A stretch of 43,452 bases of DNA, taken from NCBI GenBank assembly GCA_018608435.1, contig JABAZV010000018.1, forward strand, positions 35,298 to 78,749. Reading direction: 5' to 3'. Shown here in pieces: positions 41,317-43,452 of this stretch (within the stretch, counting starts at the first letter, position 1; every line of letters begins with the position of its first letter). This DNA comes from Patescibacteria group bacterium (GTDB taxonomy: Bacteria; Patescibacteriota; Minisyncoccia; Phycocordibacterales; UBA918). The notes beneath the pieces were generated by a model. That model was not told where the DNA came from, did not search any database, and worked only from the letters and a program-made list of their open reading frames with translations. A program made the position numbers and the translations under genes.

Positions 41317-41562
41317 CTATTTCTTATTAAAGTACAGTCTAGCTTTTTTAAACAGTGCAAAAAGAATTGTTACAATAGTTACGTCAAGAACAAGCCAAAA
41401 TAAATTAACCGGACGATAAGTGCAGCTGAGCTCAAAAGAAGACATGTCTGTATTGAGGTTTATACCAAGAGGGTTTATAATGCTGTAATGATAGGAACTA
41501 CTCCCGCAGTCGTCAGAAAAAACAAAGTACAAAAGTATTAATAATACAAGCTCTACAATCAA
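41317..41562 (-). CDS. Small two-TM membrane protein, unidentified
   Basis: This 81-aa protein starts MIVELVLLILLYFVFSD, has a short extracellular loop with two cysteines (DDCGSSS, LSCTYRP), and a second helix (LFWLVLDVTIVTILFALF) followed by a basic tail. The hydrophobic pattern and two-Cys loop make it a credible gene despite its size, but no family or operon partner is evident. Confidence 0.5.
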   Translation of the reverse strand: MIVELVLLILLYFVFSDDCGSSSYHYSIINPLGINLNTDMSSFELSCTYRPVNLFWLVLDVTIVTILFALFKKARLYFNKK

Positions 41563-41623
41563 GATTACCTTTATTTTTTATTAGATTCAAACATACTTAA
41601 AGTATAGCAAACCTAATTATAGA

Positions 41624-42196
41624 ATGGATATTTTATTGTACAAGTCAACCATGTCGTATCTAAGCACAATCACTGACGAAGACGTCTTCTCAAACCCTCT
41701 GTTTAAAAAGCCAGAATATTTTAATCCTAGAGTGACTGTAAAGGCTATTGTGAAAAATAAAGAAGGGGAAATCGCATTGGTCACAAATGATGTGCATGGA
41801 ATATACTCATTGCCTGGCGGGGGAGCGGAATCAAAGAATTTGGAGAAAGAAATCAAGCGTGAATGTGCAGAAGAAATCGGATGCCTAATTGAGTTGGTTG
41901 GTAGGGTCGGTCAGACACACGAGTTTCGTAACAGAGAAGCAAAACAATATACGACTACCTGCTTTGTCGCTGAGGCAAAAAATAAACTAGAGAAAGACAC
42001 GAGAACTACAGACGAACAGAGTGTTGGTCTAAGGGTAGAATGGATTGAGACGGGAGCTGCAATAAGTATTTTTTCTACACAAAAAGAAGCTGTAAGAAAC
42101 GGAGATGTGAAGTTTTACAATACTGCCTTTAACATCTTGCGTGATGGAATTTTTCTTGAGACTTATCTTGCTGATGATAAGAATAACCCAAGATAA
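41624..42196 (+). CDS. Nudix hydrolase
   Basis: This 190-aa protein (or 180 aa if the ATG at 41654 is used) has a Nudix domain from about residue 30. Its box reads LPGGGAESKNLEKEIKRECA followed by EEIGC. The RExxEExG core that binds metal is intact, but the loop after PGGG is one residue shorter than usual, so the first Glu of the box is displaced. The C-terminal half (QTHEFRNREAKQYTTTCFVAE, LRVEWIE) fits the family. It hydrolyses a nucleoside diphosphate linked to an unknown moiety; the substrate is not predictable. Confidence 0.85.
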   Translation: MDILLYKSTMSYLSTITDEDVFSNPLFKKPEYFNPRVTVKAIVKNKEGEIALVTNDVHGIYSLPGGGAESKNLEKEIKRECAEEIGCLIELVGRVGQTHEFRNREAKQYTTTCFVAEAKNKLEKDTRTTDEQSVGLRVEWIETGAAISIFSTQKEAVRNGDVKFYNTAFNILRDGIFLETYLADDKNNPR

Positions 42197-42394
42197 TAGA
42201 CGTTAAATCATCTAGGGGTTTCACAAAGGACAGTAGGCACAAAAATACGCTGTTATATCCAGCTTCTTAAAATGGGCACTAGGATGCTACTTATTCATTA
42301 TTCAGCAGCTAGAATGCAGGCATTTTCAGCCGGTTATGAAAGGGGGAGTTTGAACGAGTGTTTGGATTACACAGAGAAGACAACAACAAGAAAA

Positions 42395-42417
42395 GTCGCC
42401 CGAAAGGCGACCTTTTT
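42395..42417 (+). terminator. Terminator after the Nudix gene
   Basis: GTCGCC-CGAAA-GGCGAC is followed by CTTTTTG. About 60 nt upstream GAGTTTGAACGAG may be a decayed copy of the dispersed motif. Confidence 0.8.
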
Positions 42418-42460
42418 GTTAAAAGAAACCAAGCCTTTCAGTTGGCTAAAATCTGTGTTG

Positions 42461-43147
42461 CTAGAGCTTGTGCAAATACCCGATCCAGTATTGCCTCTTA
42501 TAGATACGGCCGCCTACGTGCGCGTAACCGCTTTTCTTTTCGAGTTTAATAATGTCAAAAAATGGGGAATAGTAATCTAAAAACTCTTCCTTACTTAAAA
42601 CCCTTTCTGTAATTCCGATGTGCGGCAGTTCGTAAGTGCCATGTTCAGACCCTGGGTTTTTTTTAAGAAGAAGCTTAGCGTTTTTGTCACCGTCGAGTGC
42701 AAGCAATCGCACAAAGAAATATCCCCCTGAAATCAATACTCTCGAAACTTCAGCCAAATACACTACGCGTTCAGCTTCATTAAGAGAATTTGATGACATG
42801 ATGTCGAGCGCAAGGTCGAACGAATTATCTTTAAATGGAAATATTTCACCAAAACTCTGCCGCAAAAAAGTCGCAGCAACTGCTTTTTCTTTTGCTCTTA
42901 TATTGGCAATACTAATGGCTGTCTCCGATATTTCTAAGCCATGAGTGATTGCGCCAAGTTCAGCTAAGAATAAACTATTTTTCCCTGTGCCAGAGCCGAG
43001 ATCGAGCACGCGCAATCCTTCGGTTTGTATTTTAGCGGTTTTTCTTAGGTATTTATAAAATCGCTTAAAATCATTCTGCGGCTCATCGCTGCCAGTAACA
43101 AGCCGATTACTTTTGTATTCCTCATCCCAAGCTTTAATTTGAGGCAT
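42461..43147 (-). CDS. Class I SAM-dependent methyltransferase
   Basis: The track begins at 43228, but the ATG at 43147 (MPQIKAWDEEYKSN) is the natural start and gives 228 aa. The N-terminal WDEEY is common in this family. Motif I is RVLDLGSGTGKNS, motif II ends in GLEISETAI and motif IV is FDLALDIMSSNS. RVLISGGYFFVR and an SEHGTYELPHIG segment follow. It is a stand-alone small-molecule or lipid-type methyltransferase of unknown substrate. Its start overlaps the end of the upstream partial gene by 14 bp, implying co-translation. Confidence 0.85.
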   Translation of the reverse strand: MPQIKAWDEEYKSNRLVTGSDEPQNDFKRFYKYLRKTAKIQTEGLRVLDLGSGTGKNSLFLAELGAITHGLEISETAISIANIRAKEKAVAATFLRQSFGEIFPFKDNSFDLALDIMSSNSLNEAERVVYLAEVSRVLISGGYFFVRLLALDGDKNAKLLLKKNPGSEHGTYELPHIGITERVLSKEEFLDYYSPFFDIIKLEKKSGYAHVGGRIYKRQYWIGYLHKL

Positions 43148-43451
43148 GAATTTTAAGGTAATCTGAAAACGACATTGGTTTTTTGCCAGCTGGAGTGACG
43201 ATTGTGAGGTAGAGTTTGCCGGAAACAAATTCTGCCTTATTTACTTTTACCCGCACGTCATTATGTATAAAGTATGTGTCGCCAATTCCTGCAAAAGCGT
43301 TTATTTTAAGCCATATTTTGTATGCATCATTGCCGATCGGAAGATTGTTTATGTCGATAGTAATTTCGTTTTCGCCTTTTTCAAAGCGACTGCAATACGT
43401 AGCTTCTTCGTGGCTTTGTTCAGTGAGTGTGATTTCGCCTGCAAGGAAGCG
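43134..43451 (-). CDS. C-terminal part of an unidentified beta-rich protein (partial)
   Basis: On the minus strand the frame is open from the window end to a TAA at 43134-43136, giving 105 residues (RFLAGEITLTEQSHEEATYC...KIHASN). Regular alternating strands suggest a beta-sandwich domain. It overlaps the methyltransferase start by 14 bp in another frame. The beginning lies outside the window and the family is not recognised. Confidence 0.55.
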   Translation of the reverse strand, partial: RFLAGEITLTEQSHEEATYCSRFEKGENEITIDINNLPIGNDAYKIWLKINAFAGIGDTYFIHNDVRVKVNKAEFVSGKLYLTIVTPAGKKPMSFSDYLKIHASN

Positions 43452-43452
43452 C

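Noticed and set aside
42272-42580. 102-aa plus-strand ORF after the Nudix gene
   Set aside because: It reads through the terminator at 42395 and then antisense into the methyltransferase gene.

Overview
The window looks like chromosome of a host-associated or biofilm-dwelling member of the Candidate Phyla Radiation (Patescibacteria, Parcubacteria-like). This is inferred from gene content (DUF2130, S74-terminated surface fibre, very large repetitive surface proteins, many small membrane proteins, no biosynthetic operons), from the moderately AT-rich composition, and from many genes whose -10 box lies only 6-8 nt before the start codon with no Shine-Dalgarno. UGA, UAG and UAA all behave as stops. 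No rRNA, tRNA, CRISPR array, transposase or integrase was seen.

Layout. 1-1.8 kb: the tail of a membrane protein, a frameshifted tspO remnant and an anchored extracytoplasmic protein. 1.8-7.0 kb (minus strand): three secreted low-complexity proteins (glycine-rich, collagen-like, and a 1150-aa DUF11/repeat protein) in one apparent operon. 7.0-8.2 kb: a non-coding stretch rich in hairpins, including one with a 20-bp perfect stem. 8.2-10.7 kb: small membrane proteins (DUF6790, YrdB/DUF2568 and DUF6653-like). 10.7-13.6 kb (minus): a small secreted Cys protein, then a FIST sensor, soluble histidine kinase and receiver operon. 14.0-17.7 kb: a His-rich anchored protein, an FMN-binding-domain protein, a divergent NqrB/RnfD-ferredoxin-reductase fusion and TsaC.

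17.8-29.3 kb is a surface-glycan island. It holds a 996-aa fibre with a pectate-lyase-like beta-helix and an S74 chaperone. Next comes a three-gene unit (GH26-like hydrolase, hyaluronan-synthase-like GT2, 92-aa protein) with a consensus sigma-70 promoter, a leader terminator and strong SDs. The last part is a poly-N-acetylglucosamine-like unit (CE4 deacetylase, two-TM protein, PgaC-like GT2, GH18), which resembles a Pga system with PgaB split into two genes. Together they could build, modify and trim one or two extracellular polysaccharides.

29.3-43.4 kb: an orphan receiver paralogous to the first, flanked by a small Lys-rich gene and its decayed copy; DUF2130; a phosphotransferase flanked by about 45-bp direct repeats; a SulP transporter; an ABC exporter; a DUF6159 membrane protein; a PlsC-like acyltransferase; a glutaredoxin-like protein; the hibernation factor Hpf; a secreted protein interrupted by an in-frame TAG; a Nudix hydrolase; a methyltransferase and a partial gene. 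A roughly 30-nt motif (AAGTTYGAAC...CCACCCAGCGGAGCA) recurs at least four times between genes, each time just before a terminator hairpin, and is the most unexplained nucleotide-level signal. All calls come from reading the sequence; no database search was run.
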